Shown piece after piece: positions 18,728-28,632 of a stretch of 42,690 nt of DNA. Both the position numbers and the translations under genes were made by a program. Source of the stretch: Chitinophagaceae bacterium (GTDB taxonomy: Bacteria > Bacteroidota > Bacteroidia > Chitinophagales > Chitinophagaceae); the NCBI GenBank assembly GCA_025933935.1, contig JAICYZ010000005.1, positions 1 to 42,690 on the forward strand, written 5' to 3'. Under the pieces are notes generated by a model that had not been told where the DNA came from, did no database searches, and worked only from the letters and a program-made list of their open reading frames with translations. The first letter of the stretch is position 1. Each line of letters starts with the position of its first letter.

Positions 18728-20641
18728 TTATTTAACCCTCTTTTTCAGATCTGAAATGGGCACAGACATCATTCTGCCAATCGGGTTATCGCCACGATAA
18801 GTAATTATTTTCAGCATCACTGCATCTGTCGGAGGCACCAGTGGTGATGTATATTTCGGATAAAAATTATCTGGAAAAGAATTGTCAAAACTGTAATAAA
18901 TGTCAAGCCCTTTTATTTCAGTACTTAAATCTATTTTAATGGTTCCGCTATCTGTTTTGCTTACATTAATAATCGGGTCATACATGCTTGGCGCATATTT
19001 AATTTCTGCAGCATCAAATCTTGGAAATTGCTTTTGAACCCGGTTGGAGAAGTCATCCCAGTTTCTTTTATCTTTTGGTGACCATACCGCTTCTGAAATG
19101 GCCATTGCCCGTGGCCACAACATATACTCCATATGACGCATGTTATAGATTTGCTCTGTCCATAAATTCGCCTGTCCACCAAGAATAAATTTTGGATCAA
19201 CACCGTCCGGAACGGGTTCAAATTCATAAGCTTTTCTCAATCGCAGGGTAGCATAAACATGCGGCTCAATTGAAGGGTCGCCCTGCATATAATCGAGATA
19301 GGCAAAATCGGTCGGACTCATTACCACTTCATGTTTCATCTTAGCCGCTTCAATTCCTCCTTTCATTCCCTGCCAGCTCATTACCGCCGCATTTGGCGCT
19401 ATTCCGCCATGCAAAATTTCATCCCAGCCCATGAATTTTTTTCCTTTTGACTCAACAATTTTTTCCAGCCTTTTTTCAAAATAACTTTGTACTTCATCCA
19501 TATTTTTCAGGCCTTCTCTCTGCATCAATGCTTTTACAGAGTCGCTTTTTTCCCAAAAGTTTTTAGGACATTCATCGCCACCCACATGGATATATGGAAA
19601 TGGGAATAATTGCGCTACCTGCGTCATTACTTTATCTAGAAATTCATATACTTTTTCATTTGCAGGGCATAGGGTATTATCAACCAAAGCGATCGGCGGC
19701 TGACCGTGAGACCAGTCCATAATTGGTTCTCCGGAACGAACGTGATAATTTTCAGCTCCTGATGTACACGATAATTCAGGATATGAAACTACAGCAGCGA
19801 GGCTATGGCCAGGGACATCAATTTCAGGTAAAATATTCACAAAGCGATCCTGCGCATATTTTACGATTTCACGGATATCATCCTGTGTGTAGAATCCGCC
19901 GTAATTGCGTGGTTCATCAGGGGTTGGCGGAGAAAAGGTTCCAAAGTAACCGACCTTTTTTACGTTCCATGCACCTACATCTGTCAGTCGTGGCAAACCT
20001 TTAATTTCTATACGCCAGCCTTCATCGTCAGTAAGATGCAAATGCAACAAATTGTATTTGTATTTTACCATCTGGTCAATAAAATCTTTTACTTCCGCTT
20101 TTGTAAAAAAATGACGGCTTACATCAAACATTAATCCACGCCAGGCAAAGCGCGGATAATCTACGACAGTGCAAACAGGAACTTCCCATTTTACATTTTT
20201 TACTATATTATTTTCTTCAATTTCTTTCGGCATCAATTGAAATAACGTTTGCATTCCATAAAAAAGCCCGGCGGGTTTATTTGCAGTAATAGAAATTTCA
20301 CTTGTTTTTACATTCAGCTTATATCCTTCATCAGCTAAAGAAACATCCTTAACTAAAGACAATTGTATTGCATTTAAATTTCCGTTTTTTGAATTGGCAA
20401 TAACCGGGATTGTATATCCGGTAACCTTTGAAATTTTCTTGGATAGAAAGGCTGCAACCCGCTTTGCTGAAGCATCTGAGGTAACAAGATGAATGCTGGT
20501 GTTTTTATTTAAAACAAAATTACCAGTGCCTTGTGTTACTGAAACCGGTTCAGGAATTAGCAATTGCTCTACATTAATTTTCTGTCCGATAACAGAAACA
20601 GAAACAAAAAATAAAAATGAAATGAATAAGCCTTTTTTCAT
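18728..20641 (-). CDS. GH20 beta-N-acetylhexosaminidase, secreted
   Basis: WRGLMFDVSRHF, LHLHLTDDEGWRIEI, PEIDVPGHSLAA, HVGGDECPK motifs; signal peptide. Confidence 0.95.
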   Translation of the reverse strand: MKKGLFISFLFFVSVSVIGQKINVEQLLIPEPVSVTQGTGNFVLNKNTSIHLVTSDASAKRVAAFLSKKISKVTGYTIPVIANSKNGNLNAIQLSLVKDVSLADEGYKLNVKTSEISITANKPAGLFYGMQTLFQLMPKEIEENNIVKNVKWEVPVCTVVDYPRFAWRGLMFDVSRHFFTKAEVKDFIDQMVKYKYNLLHLHLTDDEGWRIEIKGLPRLTDVGAWNVKKVGYFGTFSPPTPDEPRNYGGFYTQDDIREIVKYAQDRFVNILPEIDVPGHSLAAVVSYPELSCTSGAENYHVRSGEPIMDWSHGQPPIALVDNTLCPANEKVYEFLDKVMTQVAQLFPFPYIHVGGDECPKNFWEKSDSVKALMQREGLKNMDEVQSYFEKRLEKIVESKGKKFMGWDEILHGGIAPNAAVMSWQGMKGGIEAAKMKHEVVMSPTDFAYLDYMQGDPSIEPHVYATLRLRKAYEFEPVPDGVDPKFILGGQANLWTEQIYNMRHMEYMLWPRAMAISEAVWSPKDKRNWDDFSNRVQKQFPRFDAAEIKYAPSMYDPIINVSKTDSGTIKIDLSTEIKGLDIYYSFDNSFPDNFYPKYTSPLVPPTDAVMLKIITYRGDNPIGRMMSVPISDLKKRVK

Positions 20642-20915
20642 TAGAATGAATTTTTTTTGAAATGAAATAATTGCGATGAAGATATAAAAATGATTGCTGA
20701 TTTACACAGTAATTTTTTTATGCTTTGCGTGGCATAACGGCAGTCGTCAGAAACATCAATTTTGTCCTTTTAATTAAGTTTTTTTGCAAAATCAAATGAG
20801 ATATCCTGTTATTTCTTGCGTTGCTGTTTATACTTCTTCATTACATTTATGTCGCGAAATAGCAAACCCGATTCCATTAACTTTGATGCTCAAAATTTTT
20901 TTAAAGAATCGAGGT

Positions 20916-21596
20916 ATGAAAAAAATTGCGTTAGTTGTCGCCGGTGGTAATGGAACACGAATGAACAATGATATCCCCAAACAATTTTTATTCTTAAAAA
21001 ACAAACCGGTTTTATATTATAGCATCAATGCTTTTTTAAATGCTTATGATGATATAGAGATCATTTTAGTTTTACCGCCAGAACACATCGGGAAAGGACA
21101 GGAAATCATTGATGGATATTTTGACGCATCAAAATTCACAATTACTGCTGGTGGAAGAACGCGTTTTCATTCAGTACAAAATGGCCTCACGTTAATAAAA
21201 GATGAAGCAATTATTTTTGTGCATGATGGCGTAAGATGCTTGCTTACAAAGGATCTGATTAAAAGATGTTATGATGCAGCACTTGAGTTGGGCAATGCAA
21301 TTCCGGCTGTTGATTGCAGCGACAGCGTGAGAATGCTGACGAATAACGGAAATAAAATTATTGACAGAAAAAAAATAAAACTCGTTCAAACTCCTCAAAC
21401 CTTTCACAGCAAAATTCTTTTGCCGGCTTATGAAATTGATTATAAAGATCAGTTTACAGACGAAGCTAGCGTTGTAGAAGCATTTGGATTAAAAGTCAAT
21501 CTGATTGAAGGCGAAATCGATAATATTAAAATAACAACTCCCCGGGATTTGATTTTTGCGGACTTAATTCTGGAAAATATTTCCAAAGAAATTTGA
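20916..21596 (+). CDS. ispD: 2-C-methyl-D-erythritol 4-phosphate cytidylyltransferase
   Basis: MKKIALVVAGGNGTRMNNDIPKQFLFLKNKPVLYYSI, VHDGVRCLL, KLVQTPQTF, TDEASVVE. Start moved to 20916 (GAGG just upstream) from the ORF-track 20784. Confidence 0.93.
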   Translation: MKKIALVVAGGNGTRMNNDIPKQFLFLKNKPVLYYSINAFLNAYDDIEIILVLPPEHIGKGQEIIDGYFDASKFTITAGGRTRFHSVQNGLTLIKDEAIIFVHDGVRCLLTKDLIKRCYDAALELGNAIPAVDCSDSVRMLTNNGNKIIDRKKIKLVQTPQTFHSKILLPAYEIDYKDQFTDEASVVEAFGLKVNLIEGEIDNIKITTPRDLIFADLILENISKEI

Positions 21597-21646
21597 CGTT
21601 TTATGTTACAGTAAACAAAGAAATATCCGTGTTTCTGTTTTTGAGA

Positions 21647-22570
21647 TCAAGATATTTTTTTCAAATAATCATATCCGTTTTTCAGCAATTTTTTTGGGAA
21701 GGAAAGGTTATTAATTTTTACAAAAGGATAAGGTTGCTCAACGGCACCAAATTTCAAAAAAAATGATTTGATGGACGGGATTTCTGAACCTTCAAAATCA
21801 AAAATTAAATCCTGTTCAGCGAATTCTTTTATTGTCTGGTACAACAAAAAATAGTTTGCTTGTTGTTTTCGTCCTGCTGGTAAAGTAGTTGACATTACAT
21901 AATAAATCCTGCGATTGTCTTTTAAGAATAATGCGGTTGAAATTAATTGTCCTTCAGCTGTTGACACTTTTCTCACCAATATTTGACCTCTTGATTGTAA
22001 CTGATTACATAACAGAAACCAATCGTGATAAGTATTTAATGCAATTCGCAATTTATGATCATAATTTTCTCTGAATAACTCAATGACGCTTTCAGCATCG
22101 TTTGCTGGTTCGTAAATTAAATTGTTGTTCTTCAGTTTACTTACAAAATCTTTTCTGAAATTTTTTTCTATTTCTTGAAAAGAACGATTTAAAGGAAGAA
22201 TTAAATTGCATTTATTTGTTGCACCATCTTTATATTCATTTGCATAATTCAGATTTATTTCTGCAAATGGAAATATTTTCAAAGCTTTATTGATAAACGA
22301 TTCTGTTACTTTTTCATCAAAAAAAATATTTCCAAATATTCCTAATTGTTGTGTAAAGGCCGGTTGTCTTAAATAGGAAATTCCAAATTTTTTATTCCAT
22401 GTTAAAGGCATTACTGCTTCGTAATCATTTAAGATAAGTGCGTCCCAGTTTTTGCTCATGAGATCAAGATAATAAGAGTATGCGTAAATCAATTGGTTTG
22501 CTGATTCAGCAATACGCTTATCCCATCTTTCTTTATCGATGTCGCTATGCTTTATGTAGGAAATATGCAA
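21647..22570 (-). CDS. GNAT/FemAB-like acyltransferase of unknown substrate
   Basis: 307 aa; ENYDHKLRIALN, STALFLKDNRRIYYVMSTTLPAGRKQQANYFLLYQTIKEFAEQDLIFDFEGSEIPSIKSFFLKFGA resembles FemAB-like proteins. Confidence 0.65.
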   Translation of the reverse strand: MHISYIKHSDIDKERWDKRIAESANQLIYAYSYYLDLMSKNWDALILNDYEAVMPLTWNKKFGISYLRQPAFTQQLGIFGNIFFDEKVTESFINKALKIFPFAEINLNYANEYKDGATNKCNLILPLNRSFQEIEKNFRKDFVSKLKNNNLIYEPANDAESVIELFRENYDHKLRIALNTYHDWFLLCNQLQSRGQILVRKVSTAEGQLISTALFLKDNRRIYYVMSTTLPAGRKQQANYFLLYQTIKEFAEQDLIFDFEGSEIPSIKSFFLKFGAVEQPYPFVKINNLSFPKKLLKNGYDYLKKIS

Positions 22571-22593
22571 TGAAATACGTTTGAATTTGAAAG

Positions 22594-25548
22594 TTAATCG
22601 CCGGGTAGATTTAAAATATTGCTTATCCGGAAATTTTGAATATCAATACTGAAAGTTATTTTCTTTAAAAACTTATTAGCTTCTGAATCTGTTTTTAAAT
22701 ATTCTTTGAAATCATTACTATAGATAAGAGGCACATAAATATTCACTACATTTTTTAAAAGCGATAATTGCAGTCCGCCAACATACAAAAATTTAGAAGA
22801 AGAAACATTTTTTTGCCAAGCTTCAGCATAAGTTCCGGCATCGAAAAAAATCCTTAAAGGAAGATTTGCAGGAAATAAATTATTGGGTAATGTGCTGTTC
22901 AAATTAACCGAAGCGATCCAGTTTTCGGATTGCCATCTGCTACTGACCGGATCAAGTCTGAATTTAAGTCCGCCGGTATTTGGTATCATGATTTGTTGTG
23001 CAGCAATTCCATCGTTTTTAAGAGGAATATCGCCATAAGATGTGGATGATGTGCGGCCTATAAAATAATTACCGTAGGTATAATCGTCACTTCCACTTGC
23101 GCCCAGTAATTTTGGTTCATACTGATAAGTAAGGCCAAAATCTTTTGTGCCGATGTAACCAAATTTTGCTGCAAAAATTCGTGCACTCAAGCCACCGCCT
23201 GTTGCATAATTGAAAAAATAGTTTCCGGTTGCATTAATCCTGTAAAAGCCCTTTCCTTGTTGCATTTGAAGCTGATAATTATAAGGATATAAAGAACGGT
23301 TATTTTCAAAATTGAAAGAAAATTGGTTGATATACCGGTGTGTTTTTTGAAGAGAAACCGGATATGAAATAAGACTATCGCTACCCGATTTGTATTCAAA
23401 ATTATTAAATAAATTTTCTGTTATTAAATAAGAACGAATATCGATCCAACTCTTCTTTTTACTTAAAATATCTGTTTTGAAATAAATTTTTACATAAGGC
23501 GTAAATTTCTCAAAACTTTCAAAAATTTTATTACCACTTGTATCCAGACTATGGTTCATTGAGAATGTAGCTGCATTCAGCCCAATTTGAATTTTTTGAA
23601 ATTGATTATCAGGATACCAATGATAATTTATGCCGCCAATTCCTCTTAATTTTTTGCTGCCCGTTGCGTACAGCGGAGCAACAAAAAACTGAAATTTCTG
23701 TTCCGGTAACGTATAATTATGAATCAATGCTCCAATCATGAAATCATCATAATAATTTTTTCCGACAGCAGGAGATAAAAAAAGGTAATTGTATTTGTCC
23801 GTGTTTCTCAAATTGAAAAAAGCTGATATTTTAAATTCTTTTTTTTCATGCGGTTGTAAACTTCCTTTTTTTGATAAGAAAGAAAATATGGTATCTACAT
23901 TTTTTTTGCTCACTTCTTCTACTATTTTTTTAAAATCTTCCGGATACGGATGTTTGAATTTCCAGCGATTGTAATATTCATGAAGACAACTGTCAAATAG
24001 TTCTCTTCCAACAAAATCTTGTAATTTTTTCATCCACAAGCTGGTTTTGTAATACGCAATTGCCCCATAGTTTGCTTCAGAAAAATCCTGGGAGCGTGTT
24101 TCAATTGGCTGATCTTTTTTCGAAGTAATTCGTATTCTATAAATCAGGCTTTGATCATCATTAGGAAGTTTTTTTTCAATAATGTTCTCCTTTTTTTCTG
24201 CCTCTTTTTCCGGATATTTTATGTTTTCATAACGGTTGTCAAAGTAAGTATTCATCCCTTCGTCCATCCAAGGATAATCTCTTTCATTCGTAGCTAAAAT
24301 TCCGTAAAGCCAGTTGTGGCCTACTTCATGTTCCATGATCATGTCCAGCGATTTTTCATCAGCTAATGGAGAAATACAGGTAATTGTTGGATATTCCATT
24401 CCCCCGCTGTAATCCGTTTTTGCTTCTACGGCCGTTACTATATTGTATGGATATTCGCCGAGCCACTTACTCCTTGTTTTGATGGCATCTTTCATAAAGG
24501 CGATACTATTCTTCCAAATATTTTTCGCTTCAGGTGGATAAAAAGCATAAACATCGATGATTCTTCCGGATTTCAACTTTAAAGTGTCATATTTTACCAA
24601 GAAATTTTTATCAGCAAACCATGCAAAATCATGAACATTATTTTGGATGTACGTGAGAGTTTTGGTCGACGGTTGAAGGTTTGAGGTTGAAGGTTGAGGG
24701 TTAGTTGGAGGATTTTTTTTCGCTGTTTTTTTAGTTGTCAGTTGATATCTCTTTTTTTCTTTTTTCTTTTTATTTCCTGCTGCCGATTCTTTGTTCGCTG
24801 CTGACTGCTGATTGTTGATTGCTGGCCGATTCTTTCCGGCAGTGTCATATTTTTTACCTGTCGCCTGTTCCTTCAGCCAGTTCACTTCATCTTCATCTTG
24901 CAATTCACCGGTAGCTGCTACGAGATAATCTTTTGGAACGGTAATCTGTACATGAAAATTTCCAAACTCACTGTAAAATTCCCCTTGCTCCAGGTAAGGC
25001 ATTGGATGCCATCCACGGTTATCATAAACCGCGGGCTTGGGATACCATTGCGTTATCTGAAAAGTATGATCCACATATCCACCCCGGGAAAAATTGAAAG
25101 GAATTTTTTCATGAAAAGGAGTGGTAATTTTTATGGTTTGTCCAGGCAAAAGCACAGAAGGTAAAATTAATTTTGCTACATCTATATATTGTGGATGGTC
25201 TTCCAGGTTGGCGGTAATTCCATTTACTTTAAAATCCAGTCCATTGATATAGCCGCGTTTGCTTTCATCGCTAAAATAAAAATCAGTATTTCCTAATTGC
25301 AACATTTGCTCACTGACAGCAGTACGGTCATTTTTATAAGCATCAGGCCAGAGATGAAACCAGATATACTGAAGCGTGTCCGGTGAATTGTTGGTGTAAT
25401 CGATAATTTCAAATCCATCCAATGTCTTTTGAACGTCGTTGAGTGTGACATCGATGCTATAATTTACCTGCTGTTGAAAATATTTTGACTGGCAAAAAGA
25501 AATAGGGATTTGGAAATAAAGAAAGCAGATTAGAAAGAGATTTTTCAA
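22594..25548 (-). CDS. M1-family metallopeptidase, secreted
   Basis: MEHEVGHNWLYGILATNERDYPWMDEGMNTYFDNRYE (HExxH...E); signal-peptide-like KNLFLICFLYFQIPISFCQ. TTG start at 25548 preferred because a TATATTTG promoter element overlaps the upstream part of the ORF. Confidence 0.88.
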   Translation of the reverse strand: MKNLFLICFLYFQIPISFCQSKYFQQQVNYSIDVTLNDVQKTLDGFEIIDYTNNSPDTLQYIWFHLWPDAYKNDRTAVSEQMLQLGNTDFYFSDESKRGYINGLDFKVNGITANLEDHPQYIDVAKLILPSVLLPGQTIKITTPFHEKIPFNFSRGGYVDHTFQITQWYPKPAVYDNRGWHPMPYLEQGEFYSEFGNFHVQITVPKDYLVAATGELQDEDEVNWLKEQATGKKYDTAGKNRPAINNQQSAANKESAAGNKKKKEKKRYQLTTKKTAKKNPPTNPQPSTSNLQPSTKTLTYIQNNVHDFAWFADKNFLVKYDTLKLKSGRIIDVYAFYPPEAKNIWKNSIAFMKDAIKTRSKWLGEYPYNIVTAVEAKTDYSGGMEYPTITCISPLADEKSLDMIMEHEVGHNWLYGILATNERDYPWMDEGMNTYFDNRYENIKYPEKEAEKKENIIEKKLPNDDQSLIYRIRITSKKDQPIETRSQDFSEANYGAIAYYKTSLWMKKLQDFVGRELFDSCLHEYYNRWKFKHPYPEDFKKIVEEVSKKNVDTIFSFLSKKGSLQPHEKKEFKISAFFNLRNTDKYNYLFLSPAVGKNYYDDFMIGALIHNYTLPEQKFQFFVAPLYATGSKKLRGIGGINYHWYPDNQFQKIQIGLNAATFSMNHSLDTSGNKIFESFEKFTPYVKIYFKTDILSKKKSWIDIRSYLITENLFNNFEYKSGSDSLISYPVSLQKTHRYINQFSFNFENNRSLYPYNYQLQMQQGKGFYRINATGNYFFNYATGGGLSARIFAAKFGYIGTKDFGLTYQYEPKLLGASGSDDYTYGNYFIGRTSSTSYGDIPLKNDGIAAQQIMIPNTGGLKFRLDPVSSRWQSENWIASVNLNSTLPNNLFPANLPLRIFFDAGTYAEAWQKNVSSSKFLYVGGLQLSLLKNVVNIYVPLIYSNDFKEYLKTDSEANKFLKKITFSIDIQNFRISNILNLPGD
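24664..24705. repeat. degenerate 7-nt tandem repeat (GGTTGAA, 6 units) inside the M1 peptidase CDS
   Basis: GGTCGAC GGTTGAA GGTTTGA GGTTGAA GGTTGAG GGTTAGT; sense strand encodes NPQPSTSNLQPST. Confidence 0.85.
24786..24827. repeat. second degenerate 7-nt tandem repeat (GCTGATT) inside the M1 peptidase CDS
   Basis: GATTCTT GTTCGCT GCTGACT GCTGATT GTTGATT GCTGGCC; sense strand encodes PAINNQQSAANKES. Confidence 0.75.
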
Positions 25549-25562
25549 AACGATTATTTCAT

Positions 25563-25570
25563 CAAATATA
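25563..25570 (-). promoter_or_regulatory. putative -7 element TATATTTG for the M1 peptidase gene
   Basis: CAAATATA on + strand = TATATTTG on -, matches TAnnTTTG; no well-placed -33 TTG. Confidence 0.4.
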
Positions 25571-26018
25571 AAAAATAATAGCAAAGACTATGTTGCAGCC
25601 GATTTGAACCGAAAGACTGGATTCTAAATATTTATCCATCCATAAAAAATAGATCATCATATTAGTTGAAAGAGGATTTGAAACAAAAGATCGTTAACTA
25701 CTGGCAGTATAAAAAAAGCGATTCATGTAAAAAAAATGCTGAAAACATAGTAAAATATCATGATTTTAACCTTCCATAAAAATTTAATAGGTTAAGGGTA
25801 AAAAGTAGTTAAAGTGAATTCCTTTTTGCAGTAAAAATTTCAAGAAAAAAAATTGTAAAAAAAAATTTTATTTCAAATAAAAGATTACCTTTATTGTTTG
25901 TTAATGGTTTAGTGTGTTTTTCTTTTGGCTGATGTTTCTCTTTTTAGGTTTCTTCAGTTCATTGTAGCTACTGATTCATTAATAGTTTCTCTAATTTATT
26001 TAAAAAAAAGTTTTTACA

Positions 26019-26432
26019 ATGAACATCTATGTAGGTAATCTCAGTTGGTCAATGACCGATGACGATTTAAGCAACTTATTCAGCCAGTATGGTGCTGTAT
26101 CTAGTGCAAAAATTCTTAAGGAAAAAAACACGGGCCGTAGTAAGGGTTTCGGTTTTGTTGAAATGGAAGATGATGATGCAGCTAAAACTGCAATCGCTAC
26201 ATTAAATGAAAGTGAAGTTCAGGGTCGTAAACTAATCGTAAACGAATCACAACCTCGTCCTGAAGGCAGCGGCTACAAGAAAAGCGGCGGCGGAGGCTAC
26301 GGTGGCGGCAGAAGCAGTGGCGGCTACGGCGGCGGCAGAAGCGGCGGTGGCGGCTATGGTGGCGGCAGAAGCGGTGGTGGTTACGGCGGCGGCAGAAACA
26401 GCGGCGGCGGTGGTTACAGCAAAGATTATTAA
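26019..26432 (+). CDS. RRM-domain RNA-binding protein with Gly/Arg-rich tail
   Basis: RNP2 NIYVGNLSW, RNP1 RSKGFGFVEM; C-terminal GGGGYGGGRSSGGYGGGRSGGGGYGGGRSGGGYGGGRNSGGGGYSKDY. Confidence 0.95.
   Translation: MNIYVGNLSWSMTDDDLSNLFSQYGAVSSAKILKEKNTGRSKGFGFVEMEDDDAAKTAIATLNESEVQGRKLIVNESQPRPEGSGYKKSGGGGYGGGRSSGGYGGGRSGGGGYGGGRSGGGYGGGRNSGGGGYSKDY
26285..26418 (+). repeat. Gly-rich coding tandem repeat (GGYGGGRS units)
   Basis: Repeated ggcggctacggcggcggcagaagc-like DNA. Confidence 0.85.
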
Positions 26433-26453
26433 TTTTCTTTAATACCGTTTTTT

Positions 26454-26489
26454 AAAAATCCTTTTCATTGAGTTGAAAAGGATTTTTTT
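26454..26489 (+). terminator. Rho-independent terminator of the RRM gene
   Basis: aaaaatccttttca-ttgagt-tgaaaaggattttttt: 14-bp perfect stem followed by a T tract. Confidence 0.85.
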
Positions 26490-26775
26490 GTGCGTATAAT
26501 CCGATTATTTGGTAACATTTTAATTTTATTCGGATTTTAGCTGCACCAATTAAAAGCATTTTTTCCAGTAAACGAATAAATTCCTCACAATTCAATTTTC
26601 TCTTATTGATAGAAAAGATTGCCATTTTCATAAAATCCATTTATTAAAAAAGAATTTGAGATAAAGATCGTTTTTTTGCAGCCAACTAACAAATAAGCAA
26701 ATTTTGAATTCTCTGCTATATAAAAAATGATTCTCATTTTCATAAGAATCATTTGTAAAAAAGAATTTCTTTTCG

Positions 26776-27648
26776 TTATTTTTTCATTACCTCCGCCATT
26801 GTTTTCCCAATATCGGCGGGGCTTGCTACCACGTGAACGCCGCATTCAGCAAGGATTTTCATTTTTGCAGCAGCAGTATCTTCTGCACCGCCAACGATAG
26901 CGCCGGCGTGTCCCATTCTTCTTCCTGCAGGAGCAGTTTGCCCCGCTATAAAACCTACAACGGGCTTGCGGTTATTTTCTTTGATCCAGCGTGCGGCTTC
27001 TGCTTCCATTCCCCCACCAATTTCGCCAATCATTACAATCCCATCAGTTTCGGGATCATTCATAAAAAGTTCAACTGCTTCTTTAGTGGTAGTTCCGATA
27101 ATCGGATCGCCACCGATTCCAATGGCTGTTGAAATTCCCAATCCTGCTTTTGCTACCTGGTCTGCCGCTTCATAAGTAAGTGTACCAGACTTCGAAACAA
27201 TTCCAATCCTGCCTTTTTTGAAAATAAAGCCGGGCATGATTCCCACTTTACATTCATCGGCAGTTATAACTCCCGGGCAATTTGGTCCTATTAATCTTGA
27301 TGTAGTATCTAATAAATAATTTTTCACTTTTACCATGTCCTGTACAGGAATTCCTTCGGTAATACAAACAATCAAAGCAATTCCAGCATCAGCAGCTTCC
27401 ATAATGGCGTCTGCTGCAAAAGCCGGTGGTACAAAAATGATGCTTACATCAGCGCCTGTTACTTTTACTGCTTCTTCTACTGTGTTAAATACAGGCCTGT
27501 CAAGATGTGTTGTTCCACCTTTATTGGGAGTTACACCGCCTACTACTTTTGTTCCATATTCTATCATTTGTGACGCATGAAAAGTTCCTTCTGTTCCGGT
27601 AAATCCCTGCACCAATACCTTCGAATTTTTATTTACTAATACTGACAT
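26776..27648 (-). CDS. sucD: succinate-CoA ligase alpha subunit
   Basis: [52 protein letters not shown] motifs. Confidence 0.97.
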   Translation of the reverse strand: MSVLVNKNSKVLVQGFTGTEGTFHASQMIEYGTKVVGGVTPNKGGTTHLDRPVFNTVEEAVKVTGADVSIIFVPPAFAADAIMEAADAGIALIVCITEGIPVQDMVKVKNYLLDTTSRLIGPNCPGVITADECKVGIMPGFIFKKGRIGIVSKSGTLTYEAADQVAKAGLGISTAIGIGGDPIIGTTTKEAVELFMNDPETDGIVMIGEIGGGMEAEAARWIKENNRKPVVGFIAGQTAPAGRRMGHAGAIVGGAEDTAAAKMKILAECGVHVVASPADIGKTMAEVMKK

Positions 27649-27669
27649 GAAGTTTATTTAAAAGTTGTG

Positions 27670-27677
27670 CAAATATA
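27670..27677 (-). promoter_or_regulatory. putative -7 element TATATTTG for sucD
   Basis: CAAATATA on + strand; about 22 nt upstream of the sucD start; the 8-nt repeat begins 4 nt further upstream. Confidence 0.45.
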
Positions 27678-27680
27678 AGT

Positions 27681-27736
27681 AATTAGCTAATTAGCTAATG
27701 AGCTGATGAGGTAATTAGCCAATATGCTGACATGCT
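27681..27736. repeat. degenerate 8-nt tandem repeat (AATTAGCT, 7 units) between divergent sucD and thyA
   Basis: AATTAGCT AATTAGCT AATGAGCT GATGAGGT AATTAGCC AATATGCT GACATGCT. Confidence 0.85.
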
Positions 27737-27795
27737 AATTAAACAGCAATTTGACAAACTCCTTCAAATTTTCACATTATTCTTAACTTGCGCGC

Positions 27796-28605
27796 ATGCA
27801 GCAATATCTTCAACTTTTACAAAAAATCATCAATACCGGCGTTGACAAAAGTGACCGTACCGGCACGGGAACACGCAGTTTATTTGGCTACCAAATGCGC
27901 TTTGATTTGAAGGAAGGTTTCCCGTTGGTAACTACCAAAAAACTTCATTTAAAAAGTATTATTTATGAATTGTTGTGGTTTTTGAAAGGTGATACCAATA
28001 TTGAATATTTACAAAAAAACGGTGTAAGAATTTGGGATGAGTGGGCAGATAAAAATGGAAATCTTGGTCCCGTTTATGGAAAACAGTGGAGAAGCTGGGA
28101 TGGAGCAAATGGAAAAACAGTTGACCAGGTTTCAGAATTAATCGAACAATTAAAAACGAATCCAGACAGCCGGCGGTTAATTATCAGCGCATGGAATGTT
28201 GCTGATCTTCCAGAGATGAAATTGATGCCATGCCATTGTTTGTTTCAGTTTTATACCTCGTCCGCGGAAGGCGGAAAGAGAAGGCTATCCTGCCAGTTGT
28301 ATCAAAGAAGTGCGGATGTGTTCCTGGGAGTACCTTTCAATATTGCATCTTACGCATTGCTAACGATGATGATAGCACAAGTTTGTGATATGGAATCCGG
28401 AGAATTTATTCATTCTTTTGGCGACGTGCATCTTTATAAAAATCATTTTGAACAGGCAGAATTACAACTTACAAGAATACCATTTCCCCTTCCTCAAATG
28501 AAATTAACTCCGGACGTAAAAAATATTTTTGATTTTAAATTTGAAGATTTTGAATTGATCAATTATCAAAGCCATCCCGGGATAAAAGCACCGGTAGCAG
28601 TATAA
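27796..28605 (+). CDS. thyA: thymidylate synthase
   Basis: [55 protein letters not shown] motifs. Confidence 0.97.
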   Translation: MQQYLQLLQKIINTGVDKSDRTGTGTRSLFGYQMRFDLKEGFPLVTTKKLHLKSIIYELLWFLKGDTNIEYLQKNGVRIWDEWADKNGNLGPVYGKQWRSWDGANGKTVDQVSELIEQLKTNPDSRRLIISAWNVADLPEMKLMPCHCLFQFYTSSAEGGKRRLSCQLYQRSADVFLGVPFNIASYALLTMMIAQVCDMESGEFIHSFGDVHLYKNHFEQAELQLTRIPFPLPQMKLTPDVKNIFDFKFEDFELINYQSHPGIKAPVAV

Positions 28606-28632
28606 TGACAGCGATCATGTAACTCTTCACCA

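Noticed and set aside
26452-26845. Two small minus-strand ORFs (26452-26640, 26603-26845) near the sucD 3' end
   Set aside because: One begins inside sucD in another frame, the other runs through the RRM terminator; no homology apparent.
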